DNA of 64,000 nucleotides from Neolentinus lepideus HHB14362 ss-1 (Eukaryota > Basidiomycota > Agaricomycetes > Gloeophyllales > Gloeophyllaceae), in assembly GCA_001632425.1 (NCBI GenBank), contig KV425604.1:5993-69992 (forward strand), written 5' to 3'. Both the position numbers and the translations under genes were made by a program. Below the pieces are notes generated by a model, which saw only the letters and a program-made list of their open reading frames with translations, ran no database searches and had not been told where the DNA came from. Position 1 is the stretch's first letter; each line of letters begins with the position of its first letter. This document shows positions 9,810 to 20,475 of this stretch, one piece after another.

Positions 9810-12800
9810 ATGGTCGGTGTCTTTGGCCTCGGCAGCAAGAGTTCCATTTCTGGTCCATCTAACTCTGATTTTAATTCACCACCGCCTTACTCTGAATCCG
9901 AGAGTAATCCCTCCGTATTGCTGGCCGAAACGACGACGACGACAACTCACGTGGTGACCACGACGACCCAAACAACCACTCATTTCTTTTCCTTACCGCT
10001 ATGGCGCAGGCGCGCTGCTCCTTCCTCTTTGACTGTCTCGGCGCGGCAGAGTATTGTGGAGCCGAACGCAGATGAGAATGGTATTATTATCCATGGTGCG
10101 AGCAATCCCACCTTAATGGTCGAGAAAGACCTTCCCCCAATCCCAGTTGACGTTGGAACGCCACCGCTCGTTACGACCCCTGCGACGGAGGACGGAATAA
10201 CAACTCGACCTTCAGGCGAGTTGTTTCCGCGCTCGCCATCCGCAGGTTCAGTTTTTGCATCTCCTGAAAACAGATCGCGAAAGCTGTCTAGGCCTAGTAC
10301 TGCTTCATCTGCATCCCATGCTCTTGCACAAGCTTCCTTAGGACTGGGACTTCCTCACGTTATGCCACAGGCCGCTGCCTCCTCGTCCTCGGAAGTCAAT
10401 TCTGTGACTTTTGCTCCCTCAGATCCTGAACAGGACACTAGGAGTGAGAGATCTTCCCTTCGGCGTGCGAGGAGTTTTCGGGTTGACCCTCCGGGCTCAG
10501 CTGAAGATACGACGAATGCTGGGCAACGTCGGACTAGAGTAGCATCTCTTGGACCATACAGCCTTTTCGGTTCGGGATCAGATTCTAAGAGGAAAGGAAA
10601 GGAGAAAGCGGTTCAAGATGAGTTCCCGTCTCCCTCCGCGTCAAGAGCTTTGCCCAGGAAGTCTTCTCTCTTTTCTCGCAAAAGGAACAATGACGAGAAA
10701 CTGACGCCTCCCTTGCCTGTCCAAACAACTAATGCTCTTGGTGTCCTCGACTCATCCTTGCCATCCATGCCACCCATATCTCCTTTCAACGTTGACATGT
10801 CAGTGGTGACGTCTCATCAAGGGCCACCTTCGCAAGCGCAACCTTCTTCTCTTCATCCGCCAAGTCTTGTTCGAAGACATTCGGACCGAAGCGGTCACAT
10901 CCCATCTCCATCATCACCCCCGCACGTAACTGTAGAAGAACATCCGTTACCAAGATTAGCTGGTTCATCTATTCAGGGTGACCGTGCGACGAACCGCAAA
11001 ATCACTCAGCGTCCGAGCACTGCAGACTCTGCCACCCGTGCCAGATCGCGTTCTATGTTTCTAGACTCTGCATTTTCTTTCACCTCTACATTATCCTCGC
11101 AGCCAGTGCCTCCGATTCCTCATCCACCCATCGAGGGAGAGAGATCGCCGTCGCGGCCGAATCCTGCGGATCCGGTTCCTAGGCCAGTGCCAAGGTCCAA
11201 GACGGCACACCCTCCTCTGCTTCATAGACTGTCTATGAATTTTTTCTCTTCCTCACCTAACCCTAATTCGTCGACGAATCTACTGGGCAACCCGCTGGCT
11301 GCATCCCCTGCCTCTAGCCCTGTCTCTTCGCCCCGTGTATCTCTAACCAGGCCACCAGCCCAAATTCCCAAGCCCAGAACAGAGGAAGAGTCACCCGAGG
11401 TCTATCTTGAGAGACTACTCGATGCCATAAGTAAGGCAGAAGTAGCAACCGTGCTAGCATCGAGGTATCTATTCAGGAACATTTCAATAACAGTGTAGTT
11501 TCTAAACACATGTCTAGCGCGGATTCATTCCATTCGCGAGCTCTACAAGTGTATATCGCTCAGTTCGACTTCTCCTCTGACCCACTGGATGTTGCATTGC
11601 GCAAGCTGCTCATGGACGTTGGCCTTCCGAGAGAAACGCAACAAATCGATCGTGTTATCGAAGCGTTCGCTAGCAGATACAGAGCGTGTAACACGAATTT
11701 ATACACATCAGACGGTAGGTGTACTGCGGTCAACATGACCTGTCTATGCTGATAGTCCGGGTGGAGTAGACCATCCATATATCTTAGCTTTCAGTTTAAT
11801 CATGCTTCATACGGATGCCTTTAATAAGTCCAACAAGAAGAAGATGACAAAGGCCGACTACATCAAGAATACTCGACTACCTGGTGTACCTCCAGAGGTA
11901 CTCGACGTGAGTAGTTGCTCTTGATAAGATGTTACAGTGTTCACTCAGCGTATCTGGACTGCAGTGTTTTTATGATAATATCGTTTTTGCACCGTTCATC
12001 TTCATTGAAGATCCTCTGGATATCAACGGTCAGCGTGGCGTTTTGACTGAAGGAAGCCCGTCGCGCCGTGGAACCGTTGCTGCCCTCGGATCGTGTCCTG
12101 CGAATGCTAGTTCGACCAACCTACTGGGACGTGGCACAAAGATCGATCCATACTATCTCATCACGCACAATCTGCTTCACCCTCTTCGCGTCGACGTAGG
12201 GGCGTTTATTCCTTTGGATAATCCATACTCCTACGAAGGCACTGCTGGACCTTGGGATGATGAGGAACTACGGTATGCATTTGCTAAAGCTGGTGTAATA
12301 GAGATCAACACGTTCGACAACCGACGAATGTCTCAGCAGCCCTTTTTTTCACTGTCCGGCAGTGGTATGTCCAGTCCGATGATGGGTCCCGTAGGAGCGC
12401 TGCCAGAGCTCGCGATGCGCGACATGATGACTATCAAGATCACGAAAGTCGGTCTGCTCAATCGCAAAGATGACACTGTCGAAGGTGGCAAGAAGGCTCT
12501 CAACAGGAAATGGAGAGAGTGGAGCGTGGTCTTGACGGGATCCCAACTTTTACTCTTCCGAGATCCTCACTGGGCTTCGAATCTTCTGGAACAAGTGCGA
12601 ATGTCGGATGGTCATACCACATTTCCTCCTGATGTCATATTACGACCGGACGAGTTGATTTCCGTGAAGGACTCGGTGGCAATTTTTGATCGCTCATACA
12701 CCAAAGTACGTTTTTGCTCCTCGTCTTGCTACCAGTATTGAATCTGAGTGTGTTATGCCATAGCACCAGCACACTCTGCGCCTTGTCATGCAGGATGGCC

Positions 12801-14296
12801 GCCAAACCCTTCTGCGAGCATCGGACGATCGGGAACTGAATGAGTGGATATCTCGAATCAACTATGCCAGTGCTTTCAAAACGGCTGGCGTTCGTATGAG
12901 GACGATGGGCATGTCGGGCAAGGATGTGGAATTGACGGGCGTCGCCGCCGCCGCTTCTCACTTGAAGGATATGCAACATACCAGATCTTCGCCAAGGATT
13001 CGAACGTGGTCTGACCTCGACCAGCCCGGAGACATATTTCCTGTGCCTGATGTCTTGGCTGACGTACCGCCTCTGGCCACCAGAAGAAATGCGGCACAAG
13101 TTCGGGGTAGTGGAAGCTTTGAAGATGCGCGGCGTGCGCCCGAACTCGAGAATAACAGCCTCCAGTTTAAAGCCACCTTCGACGAGATAAAGGCAGAGTT
13201 GGCTGCCGGTCGCCTTACGTTATCGGACGAGCCATCCTCTCCTTATGGACGTTCTCGAGCTGATAGCTCCGCTTCCTCTTTACGCTCCCCGTTGTCTGAC
13301 GTGTCTCATGGCTCTGGCTTCCCATCTCGTACCGAGGTCATTCGCTCGAAAGTCAAGGATCTCGACGCCAAGATTTCCGCCACGCAAACTCAGCTCGATG
13401 CGGACATGCGCTTGGTGCAGAATATCGCGATTCTGACACCTTTCCAACGGTCAACAAGGGATCGCCTGCAAGTCGTCATTCAAAATGTGTCGAAGAGGGT
13501 TATGCAGGTCCGACTCGAGATGGCCAAACTGCTCTGTCACCGCCAAGTCCTTTCAAATGATCTCGTTGCGGAAGAACGTGATTGGTATCGTAACAAAAAG
13601 GTGGCACTGAGGGCGGCTAAAGAAGCGCTAGAAAGTAGTCTGGAGCTGGGTGTCCCTCGCATGACGTTATCCAACCACGTTGAGGCTCAAGATGGGACTG
13701 CTTCCTTCTCTCACTCTCGATCGCCACCTCTGTCCTCGGAGACTCCAAGGCCCGAGTCGTCAATAAGGGACTCGTTCTATTCCGCGATGGATTTCGGAAT
13801 GGAATCATCATCCTATAGTACATCTCTGGACGATCCCGCCACTCATTCTAGTTTCTTGAATACCCCGCAAAGCACCAGCTCACTATCCGCGACGCCTTTG
13901 ACCGATGGGGGTCGCACCAACTTTGTCGGATCTGGATCTGTCCAGAGCCATGACCAAGTCGATAACATTGACGGTGGTCTCGCTCCTGGACGTTCATCTG
14001 AGGCTATAGCTTCGTCTGTTGAAGGTGATGAGTCGCATGCCCATGAGCGGTTTTACACGCCTCCTGAAATATCTGAAGAGGCTGAAGACTGGAACAAGAC
14101 CCGGGCGGCGAAGCGTGTCTCGCTGGTAAAGCTCCCCTCTGATCTGCGCATATCCATGCTTTTTGGCAAGCCGAGGGTAATTCCAGCAGAGCCGAAGCCT
14201 AGCATACCGGAGACATCTGTGCCATCCTCCCCGACCCGCAGCAGGAGCAACACATTCGATAGATCAGGACTTGCCTACGCTATGTTTGACATTTAA
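9810..14296 (+). CDS. Sec7-PH domain Arf guanine-nucleotide exchange factor (Syt1/EFA6-like)
   Basis: Five exons: 9810-11464, 11518-11714, 11767-11906, 11965-12705 and 12764-14296; 1421 residues. It should activate Arf GTPases on membranes. The first 520 residues are Ser/Pro-rich and probably disordered. The Sec7 domain (about 525-700) is split over exons 1-4 and includes GLPRETQQIDRVI, the region of the glutamic finger (the usual LPGE reads LPRE, keeping the Glu), and HPYILAFSLIMLHTDAFN. A PH domain follows (about 817-950: KVGLLNRKDD ... WSVVLTGSQLLLFRD ... DRELNEWISRINYA). Residues about 1110-1215 form a helical, probably coiled-coil region. Domain order matches yeast Syt1 and EFA6-type GEFs. 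ATG 9810 is the first in frame; an upstream ORF at 9634 lies in another frame. Confidence 0.88.
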
Positions 14297-14627
14297 CTTT
14301 GGACTACTGGATTCAAGCGCAGACGCTCCTTCACTTTTCTTATGGAACGCTTGACCATTGTTGTCGTTCTTTACCTTGCTTTTTCATTTGCTCTTTAGTT
14401 AGTATTATCACGCTTGTATCTCTAGCTGGATGTGTAACCGTACTATCGGTCTGTTCGCGTCGCCTTACTTAGAATATCAGTAGAGTGCATATAATGGAAT
14501 GGAATCCATGATTTCGCTTTTGCGTAAAAGATGAGCAGGTGTACGCACACGACTGCAATGCAGCGGTTTTCCCAAGCACTTAAATGTTCAGTCGAGTGTT
14601 GACCGACATACTATCCACTCGTAGCAG
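14297..14627. other. 3' flank of the Arf-GEF gene
   Basis: T-rich sequence after the stop codon, compatible with a 3' UTR and terminator region. No gene seen. Confidence 0.5.
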
Positions 14628-14766
14628 TGTCGGAGATTTCCGTACCCCATTATAATCGATTACCAGCGGAAAGATGGATTAAAATGAATTTAACCGGGAT
14701 TAAATACCCATTCTAATCCATTTTGGACCATTTTTCAATTATAATGGAGTACGGAAATGTCCGACA
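14628..14766. mobile_element. MITE with ~29-base terminal inverted repeats
   Basis: A 139-base non-coding palindromic element. The left end (TGTCGGAGATTTCCGTACCC then CATTATAAT) is mirrored by the right end, whose reverse complement reads TGTCGGACATTTCCGTACTC then CATTATAAT, with two mismatches in about 29 bases. The A/T-rich centre also has imperfect inverted symmetry (ATGGATTAAAATG against CATTCTAATCCAT), so the whole element can fold into a hairpin. The flanks share only AG on both sides, a possible 2-base target duplication. The parental transposon family was not recognised. Confidence 0.8.
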
Positions 14767-17535
14767 AGGCGAGATACCCGAAAACGGCATTTAACAGCCG
14801 TGATAAGGGAGGCTGTGGTCCGCGGGTTTCAGACGATTATGTCAGCAATCTTGGGATATTTGTTCCGTGTTTGTGTCAATAGGCGCCTGTGTTACTGCAA
14901 ATTGGTTAGCTTCGAAGCCGCGTATTGGTCCCTTGTACTTTTTTTCGCCGATTGCCCAGAACTTGCTATCGATGCCAGACATCCATCATTCGCTGGCGTA
15001 CTTCTAGATATCTTGTCCACACGAGGCATGTTCTCCTAGCTTCTATCGACCTGGAATACACCTTCGATCGATACAGCAGACGCCCACTGGTTCTGTCTCT
15101 TAGATAGCCCTTGTGTTTTAAAGGCGACCGGCTATAAGTCGCGTTTCGTATGGCTCTGCGGCCCTAAACCCACCTGATTTCTGACGGTGAGCGCTGTTCT
15201 TCCGCCCTTGTAATCAGTCTTCCATCACGATCGTCTGAGAATAGAGTTGTTTGCCTTTGTGGATGCTAGGTAACGGAACCATCGGACGTCCAATTCGTCT
15301 CAATAGTATTGTAGCCGATGGGTCTATGTGGCGACTAGTATCTTCTCATACTATCGCTCTGTTCTGCCGACATAAGGCCCTTGTGTTAATCTCGCACTTA
15401 CCGGTGCCAAGCTCTCATGGCGGTGCAATTGCCCTCAGCCCATATCTAGGTCCGAAACGAGAATAGAAATCGGTGGATTATCGGGCCCGCAAGGCTACAA
15501 TATGGAGGATTGGCATGACTTGCTCGCAAATTCTGTGGCCTTCTGCATTATGGCATTCGCTGTTCGGCACAGTCGCTTTGATTTCATTCGGCCAGTTCCG
15601 CCCGGTCTGATTTGTCTGCAGCTGTATTACCACCTAAATGTTTTACTAGTACTGGGCATGAAATGCCTACATACCATACTGCAGAAATGTCTACAAGCGA
15701 ATTACGAAAAATCGGCTTTCCTTGTCAGTTAGATAAGAGGTGACTGATGAGGGGGTGCAGTTAGCCGGGCGGTGGGTGTTGGGCAGGTGACGGAAGCGAT
15801 GCCGTGCCTGAGTTGATGCAAATTGTGAACCGGAATGCTTGTATGAATCTTTAATATGGAACGGTTTCAGGAAAATGCCCAAGCGCGGATGCGCAAGAAT
15901 ATTTGACGTCTGCGAAATATGGGCGATGTCACTGATTATATCGAGCGAGTTGCCTTTACCGATGTCGTCTGCCTTTGCCTGAAACTGGGGAAGATTATCT
16001 AAGCATTAGCGCGCATCCGCTGCGAATCTCTATACCCTCTTTTGCCAGACATCTGCCTGCAGGCAGAAACGTGTTGGACTAGATTTCTCTGAATCGCAGG
16101 TCAGGAATGGGAATAGAGCGTAATAACACCGAAAGGTTCCCGTAAGTAAAGTATATATGATATACCTATTCTTGCCTCGAATCCTCGTGTACGAAGGTAA
16201 TTAGAACGGAGCGTAATAATATACGTGTCGGAAAGCCACGCCCATATTGCATTGCCAGCTTTCCCTGCCCATCCCAAGAGCTTTATCCTACTGCACCAAA
16301 ACCCTCCTCTTCCTATACCAATCCCTTTGTGTGGCGACTAGGCGTTTCCTGCGCGGTCTCAGCCTGGTGACGAGGTCGACAGACGTAGTGAGTATCGACA
16401 CGACGCTGGGTCCAGCCGCCGCCACATTCATCCCTACGGTTTCGGCAAGACATAGAAGCGTACAAGTCGTTCCTTACTGCAATATACGGTCTCAGCTGGT
16501 CGCGTGCAAGACCACAATATTACCCGGTCATTACTAATTGGCGCCATCGCTCTTTTGCTGTCTACTTATTCAAGTTGGTCTCTTGTGGCCCAGAAGTCAA
16601 GCTTGGTATGCTACCCTCGATCGAATTGGAAGGGTCGGCTAAGACATGTGTTGTACAGGTAATCGCATCGAGGCCCATTTGGTATTTTAGCCGGTAAGTG
16701 TTGAATATGGAGGAATACGACTGGAAGGCTAAGGGCGTGTGTGACAGGTGTCTCGCTGCAATAATTGGGATAACAAAAAAGGTGAGCCGTACGGTATGGA
16801 ACGTGGCCCGTGAGAGTGACCCGAGGCACTGGGCGATTGTGGTTTCCTCTGCTGTGCTGTGGTTTTGAGGAATTACGGCTGGAACATGGCGAATATTGCT
16901 GATATGGCTGAATATTGCTGGTATCGATTGGACCACGGCTGAATATTCTGACAATATCTGATGTTGTCGGATGGCTGGGTGTGGCTTGTGTTTGTACGTG
17001 TTTGTGATGGTTGCGATTAGGATCTTGATTGGATCGGGATCCGTTTTGGGACTATTTCACAAAGTGTTTCTGTTTCTCCACTTGTGACCCTTTCACACTT
17101 CCGCGGTCGCAGGGCCATGTTCCACCGGCAGCCGGGTGCTTATAATCTCTGCTCTTCCCAACTTTGTCCTCATCCCCCCATCGTCCCCGACGTCGAACAC
17201 CGCCCTCTTCACGATCTTCACGCTGACAACGACCGTCCCACAGACCTCGTCGCCGTTGTCCTCGCCGTCGCCCGTCCGTCTTCTACCGTCGGACACGCTC
17301 ATATACGTCGTCGTCGACGCATGCTAACTCTGGTAAGTCGTGTCTTCCGCGTTCTTATCCCTGTCCGTGCCATCGTTGCCGTCGTCCGTGCCGTCGTTGC
17401 CATCTTCACGTTGTTGGACGCGACGTCCGGGCATGCGTGAAGGTGTGCTACGTGAAGGGTCTCTTCGAACCTCGGCGGCTTTCCCCGGCGGTGTTTCTTC
17501 TTATCGTCTCTCGCTTGCTCTTGACCTCCACTGCC
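14767..17535. other. Gene-poor 2.8 kb region upstream of the cyclin gene
   Basis: Only short frames without recognisable products. Near 16885-16955 there are three imperfect copies of GGCTGAATATTGCTG. From about 17090 the sequence becomes rich in CGTC/TCGCC triplets, probably the cyclin 5' leader. No RNA gene or intact transposon was recognised; heavily decayed repeats are possible. Confidence 0.5.
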
Positions 17536-19050
17536 ATGTCTTTCCATGATCATCCGCTGACTGAAAGTCTCGCCTCTCGTCCTCCTACCTCTAGCCCCTT
17601 GCCCTCGTCCCATCCCCCTGATTCCGTTTCCCTGTCTACCCTTACCGTCAACATGAAGGATACTTCGTCCACCTCCAAACCCTCTCACAACCTCCAAGTT
17701 TACCCCAAGAAGCGCCCTTCTCCTCATGGCATCCGCAAGTCCCATGGCAAGAGTCCTGCTCCTACAGCAATCCCGAAGCGTACCTTCACTGTTATGCGTA
17801 CGGAGTGGCGCGCGCGGCAAGAACGTCGGAAGCAAGCTGAGGCTTTGCAAAGGATGGCTGGTATCATGGAGCCGGAATATCATGATGACATTGTGAAGGG
17901 CATGCACAAGGCGTCGGCAAGTGGTCCCCTCTCTTACCTGCGACGATCGTTGACTCTTTTAAAGGAAGAGGCAATGGGCTCTGTGTGCTCCATGGACGCA
18001 CAACCGCAGATTATGTGGTATATGCGCCCGGAACTCGTTGGCTTCCTCTTGGAGGTTCACTTTTTCTACCGTATGCGACCCGAAACCTTGTACCTTGCTC
18101 TCAATATCCTGGATCGATACCTCTCGAAGCGCGTTTGTTTCCTCAGGCACTATCAGCTCGTAGGGTGCACGGCCTTGTGGATTGCGTCCAAGTTCGAAGA
18201 CACGAAGGAACACGTCCCTCGCGTCAGCGCACTAGTTAAGGACTGTCTCGATGCTTACCCAGCTGACGCCTTCACCGCGATGGAGATTTACATCATGAGC
18301 ACCATCGGCTGGACGCTCGGTCACACCACAGCCGAGGCTTGGTTGCGACTTGCTTGCACCGGTCGTGAAGACGAAAAGGTCCAGCATGTCGCCCGGTTCC
18401 TGATGGAGATCACAATTTTCTATCGAGAGTTCATCGAATACCCGTCCTCTGTGATTGCATCGGGCGCTCTTTGTCTGTCCCGCTATCTTTGTGGGAAGGG
18501 CCTCTACGTCGAGGACGAGACCACTGAGACTTTGGAGATTGTCCACCTACTTGATAGCCGATTGTCCAGACACATCGACACCATCTCGCCAATATTGATC
18601 AATAAGTACTCCTTCGCTTTCTTTTCCCAGGCATCTACTTTTGTTATGCGGTACTATCTTGAGGGAGGATGCATCTCTCGCGAGCAACTGGTGCCGCTAC
18701 CTACGACTCCTAAACGATCGTCGTCTTCGTCATCGCCCTTGGCCAGCTCGCCGGTGTCGGCATCGTCGTTCAGTACTCCGATGAGTGCGTCGACGTCCGC
18801 GTCTGATCTGTCTGATGACATGCCTGCTACGCCCACAAGTCCTGACTTTGAGACTGATGCAAACTCTGGTTTGTGCGTGCCAGACAGCGACAAGGAGAAC
18901 CTGCCATCGTCTCCTGTGTTGGAGTTTGTACTCAAGCATGCAACAGAACCGGTGCCCGATCAGCTCCTCCCTCACGACCTGCTCGCCTGTCGCCAGGCGT
19001 TACACAGTCTGAACTCTTCTCCCCCGCCGTCACGTTCGTCGGTCGTGTAA
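17536..19050 (+). CDS. G1/S cyclin, Puc1/Cln-like
   Basis: A single uninterrupted exon of 504 residues, unusual among the intron-rich neighbours. It should activate a Cdc28/Cdc2-type kinase at G1/S. The cyclin box begins at about residue 150 (QIMWYMRPELVGFLLEVHFFYRMRP), continues LYLALNILDRYLSKRV, YQLVGCTALWIASKFEDTKE and STIGWTLGHTTAEAWLRLA, and runs into a C-terminal cyclin fold to about 385. The LGHxTAEAWLR wording is characteristic of fungal Puc1/Cln-type G1 cyclins. The tail is Ser/Thr-Pro-rich and contains DSDKENLPSS (about residue 451), a candidate KEN-box degron. ATG 17536 is the first in frame; ATG 17653 is an alternative. Confident as a cyclin, moderately so for the subclass. Confidence 0.88.
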   Translation: MSFHDHPLTESLASRPPTSSPLPSSHPPDSVSLSTLTVNMKDTSSTSKPSHNLQVYPKKRPSPHGIRKSHGKSPAPTAIPKRTFTVMRTEWRARQERRKQAEALQRMAGIMEPEYHDDIVKGMHKASASGPLSYLRRSLTLLKEEAMGSVCSMDAQPQIMWYMRPELVGFLLEVHFFYRMRPETLYLALNILDRYLSKRVCFLRHYQLVGCTALWIASKFEDTKEHVPRVSALVKDCLDAYPADAFTAMEIYIMSTIGWTLGHTTAEAWLRLACTGREDEKVQHVARFLMEITIFYREFIEYPSSVIASGALCLSRYLCGKGLYVEDETTETLEIVHLLDSRLSRHIDTISPILINKYSFAFFSQASTFVMRYYLEGGCISREQLVPLPTTPKRSSSSSSPLASSPVSASSFSTPMSASTSASDLSDDMPATPTSPDFETDANSGLCVPDSDKENLPSSPVLEFVLKHATEPVPDQLLPHDLLACRQALHSLNSSPPPSRSSVV

Positions 19051-20475
19051 GCCTCGAAGTCTCTTTGGGACGACGTCGTCGTTGCCGGCCTGCCGTGCGG
19101 GTTACCCTCGCCGGGTCATGGCCGCCGTGCTCTTCCATCGCTCGGGATACTCGACTACCGCCGCAAAATGTACTATCAAGTATTTTACGCCCGCCATTGA
19201 AGCAATAACTCGTGAACTGTTCCAGCATTTGTCTCTCTCCGTCGTCCATGCATGTCTCTCTCATCTGCAATTGTCTCAATTATTATTATCGCCCTCGGCA
19301 GGCGCACCGTATCTGGAAAACAAGAGGAGGGGCCTGTGCTTGTCACACTTATCATTCCTGCAACCGCGGAAGATTTGCCTGCCGATTCCGTGCTGTCCCA
19401 GCATCCCCCGCCTCGCTCTCCCTTTCTTTTCTGTCTTATATCTCGAACTGTCGTCTATCGCGTCGCATTCCTACCTCTGCACGTTCATACCTCTGCACGT
19501 TCGTTCAAGGTCTGCTACACATATGCATCACATCATTTCCGTTGTTTTTTCGTATCATGTCTATCCGCATTTTATCCGCTGCATCCGTTGTCTTTTTTAT
19601 ATTATTCATTCACACTATTCTACCCTTTTCTTTCAACCTTTCGCCCTGCCAACATATTTTTTTACGAGCATCCCCCCGACGTATCACCATTAGCATTGAT
19701 CCCCCATATCACCCCACCTTTACTTTCGTAGTATAGTTATCGTTAGTATTACTTTTCCTCCTCTATAGTGTCTCAAGAGCCGAACTTTGTCTTACTTGTC
19801 AGTCGATTTCGTGTCTGTCGAATATACAAAGATACTTGTAAATCGCATACTGTGGGTTTTGATACGCGTCTATCTACAGCGAGTTATTGTTCTAGGAGAG
19901 GTGTTGTATTGATATCAATCCTTCCATTTGATTGTCAACTGTCGTTTTGCTCCACAAGCTCGACGGAACCTATCTGCCAAAAAGGACCCTTGCATGGGGA
20001 AAGTATGTCGGCGCGACGTCCGATTTTACACGCAGATGACAATATTATTCGTTCGTGCATCATACGTACTGGAGCGTTCCTGAGTCAGAAGGGCAACAGG
20101 TAATGGAGACATTTGCAGGACATATGCTCTGATCAATCTCGGACGTGCGATAGACAGGGGCTTGGGCGCTGCACTGGACCGAGACCCGGCAGTCTCTAAC
20201 CCGTCATTGCAGCGTGTATCAATAGCAGACATAAGGCTTCGATACTAGGCAATATGGCGTAATAGATGATTACAGAAGCTACCTATCAGACAGCGATAAA
20301 CGTACAACCTGGCAGATGCGCCACTCTTACTTCCGCATTTTCCGACCACGCCCCCGCCCGGAGGGAAAAGATTCGCTGCTCTGCATCCGTGCACGAACTA
20401 GTGAATATCCACGACCCGCATTTACCCTTTTAACCTAGAAGCGTCCGCGGGGCACGACTGCGTTCTCCGACCCCT
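19051..20475. other. Intergenic / 3' flank between cyclin and oxidoreductase genes
   Basis: 19200-19740 is pyrimidine-rich and open in all three plus frames, a composition effect, probably the cyclin 3' UTR. 19740-20475 shows nothing recognisable. The two flanking genes converge here. Confidence 0.5.

Noticed and set aside
9634..9957. ORF upstream of the Arf-GEF start as an alternative N-terminus
   Set aside because: It is in another frame, and no intron of normal size joins it to the Sec7 reading frame.
17299..17907. Minus-strand ORF of about 200 codons over the cyclin 5' region
   Set aside because: Basic low-complexity translation of CGTC-rich leader and the antisense of the cyclin gene; no domain.
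19082..19736. Three overlapping plus-frame ORFs after the cyclin
   Set aside because: Pyrimidine-rich 3' UTR is open in all frames; products are Ser/Leu/Pro-rich without motifs.
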